64,000 bases of DNA from Thermomonas brevis (GTDB lineage: Bacteria; Pseudomonadota; Gammaproteobacteria; Xanthomonadales; Xanthomonadaceae). Shown piece after piece: positions 63,385 to 64,000 of this stretch; position 1 is the first letter of the stretch, and every line of letters starts with the position of its first letter. The notes below the pieces were generated by a model. It was not told the DNA's origin and ran no database searches. It worked only from the letters and a program-made list of their open reading frames with translations. Position numbers and translations under genes: made by a program. The stretch lies in contig NZ_CP060711.1 of the NCBI RefSeq assembly GCF_014395425.1, positions 1,116,001 to 1,180,000 of the forward strand, written 5' to 3'.

Positions 63385-64000
63385 TCAGCGCTTGCGGTAC
63401 GGCGACCACGCCGGCTCGCGCACGTCGCCTTCGGCCAGCACCAGCCGCTGGCGCACACGGCCGTCGGCGGAAACGGCGTACAGCACGCCGCGGCGGCCTT
63501 CGCGCGCGGCGTACAGCAGCATCGCCCCGTTCGGCGCGAAGCTCGGCGACTCGTCCAGCGAGCCCGGCGAGAGCATGCTCCAGCGCGCGCCGCCGGTGCT
63601 GCGGTCCATCAGCGCGATGCGGTAGGTGTTGCCGGCACCCTGCGCGGTCGCCAGCTTCTTGCCGTCGAACGACAGCGACGGGCTGGCGTTGTAGCTGCCG
63701 TCGAAGCTGACCCGGCTGGCGCTGCCGCCGCTGGCCGGCATCTGGTAGATCTGCGGCCGGCCGCCGCGATCAGAGGTGAAGTAGATGCTGGCGCCGTCGT
63801 GGCTCCAGGTCGGCTCGGTGTCGATGCCGAAGTGGTTGGTGAGCTGGGTCAGGTGCTTGCTGCCCAGATCCATCACGTAGATGTCCGGATTGCCGCCCTT
63901 GGACAGGGTCAGCGCCAGCCGGCCGCCGTCCGGGGAGAAGCTGGGCGCGCCGTTGATGCCGCGGAAGCTGGTGAGCTTCTCGCGCCCGCCGCTGGCGATG
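63385..64000 (-). CDS. tolB: TolB, C-terminal part (runs off the window)
   Basis: The beta-propeller domain of the periplasmic Tol-Pal protein TolB. Repeats with the typical end-of-blade wording are visible: LALTLSKGGNPDIYVMDLGS, IYFTSDRGGRPQIYQMPASG and LSFDGKKLATAQGAGNTYRI. The stop codon is at 63385 and the gene continues beyond position 64000 on the minus strand, so the N-terminus is not seen. It is 80 bp upstream of pal. Confidence 0.95.
   Translation of the reverse strand, partial: IASGGREKLTSFRGINGAPSFSPDGGRLALTLSKGGNPDIYVMDLGSKHLTQLTNHFGIDTEPTWSHDGASIYFTSDRGGRPQIYQMPASGGSASRVSFDGSYNASPSLSFDGKKLATAQGAGNTYRIALMDRSTGGARWSMLSPGSLDESPSFAPNGAMLLYAAREGRRGVLYAVSADGRVRQRLVLAEGDVREPAWSPYRKR

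Overview
The window is very GC-rich chromosomal DNA from a gammaproteobacterium of the Xanthomonadaceae/Lysobacteraceae (a Lysobacter, Luteimonas, Thermomonas or Pseudoxanthomonas relative). This rests on gene content: Oar-type TonB receptors, HDOD proteins, a heme locus with hemP and a DUF6607-like gene, and queE-queC lying next to pal-cpoB. It is a placement by family resemblance; no database search was possible.

Left part (0-12.5 kb): housekeeping and envelope genes. These are an M23 peptidase, an HDOD protein with a receiver-like N-terminus, RF3 (prfC), an AsmA-family protein, a CBS protein, a GtrB-like glycosyltransferase, MtgA, Hsp33, a secreted protein of unknown function, and an ECF sigma / anti-sigma-like / DUF4097-like operon. 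At 12.5-13.9 kb lie decayed ISL3-family and IS3-family transposases. From 14 to 22.5 kb, lower in GC, two large Oar-like TonB-dependent receptors flank a TPR-sulfotransferase; both receptors share an almost identical promoter, leader and terminator layout.

Middle (22.7-31.4 kb): GTP-dependent PEP carboxykinase, a TetR regulator divergent from a FadE-type acyl-CoA dehydrogenase with a palindrome over the promoter, a DUF4442 hotdog protein, a 12-helix nucleotide-type transporter and a GMC oxidoreductase. The stretch 31.4-39.95 kb is an accessory island of lower GC. It holds an abortive-infection C-terminal domain protein, two divergent members of one helical family, a 5'-truncated nuclease-like gene, a HelD-like helicase with zinc fingers and, at the right edge, remnants of umuC and of a conserved small gene.

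Right part (40-64 kb): an M48 protease/LemA pair, a serine hydrolase, a lysine-alanine repeat histone-like protein, gcvH-gcvT, NfeD/stomatin, an ECF sigma operon with a PDZ protein, and a heme-uptake locus (hemP, a frameshifted receptor and accessory genes) with a near-consensus Fur box. These are followed by a manganese riboswitch ahead of a TMEM165/GDT1-type exporter, a diguanylate-cyclase-like protein with changed key residues, a nucleoside permease with a PfkB kinase, queE-queC, and cpoB-pal-tolB.

The most unusual structure is immediately downstream of the tRNA-Lys(UUU) gene at 60.5 kb. It is an array of tandem 75-bp units, each carrying the 3' half of that tRNA through CCA and a decayed 5' half. 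It resembles in principle the rtT repeats behind E. coli tyrT.
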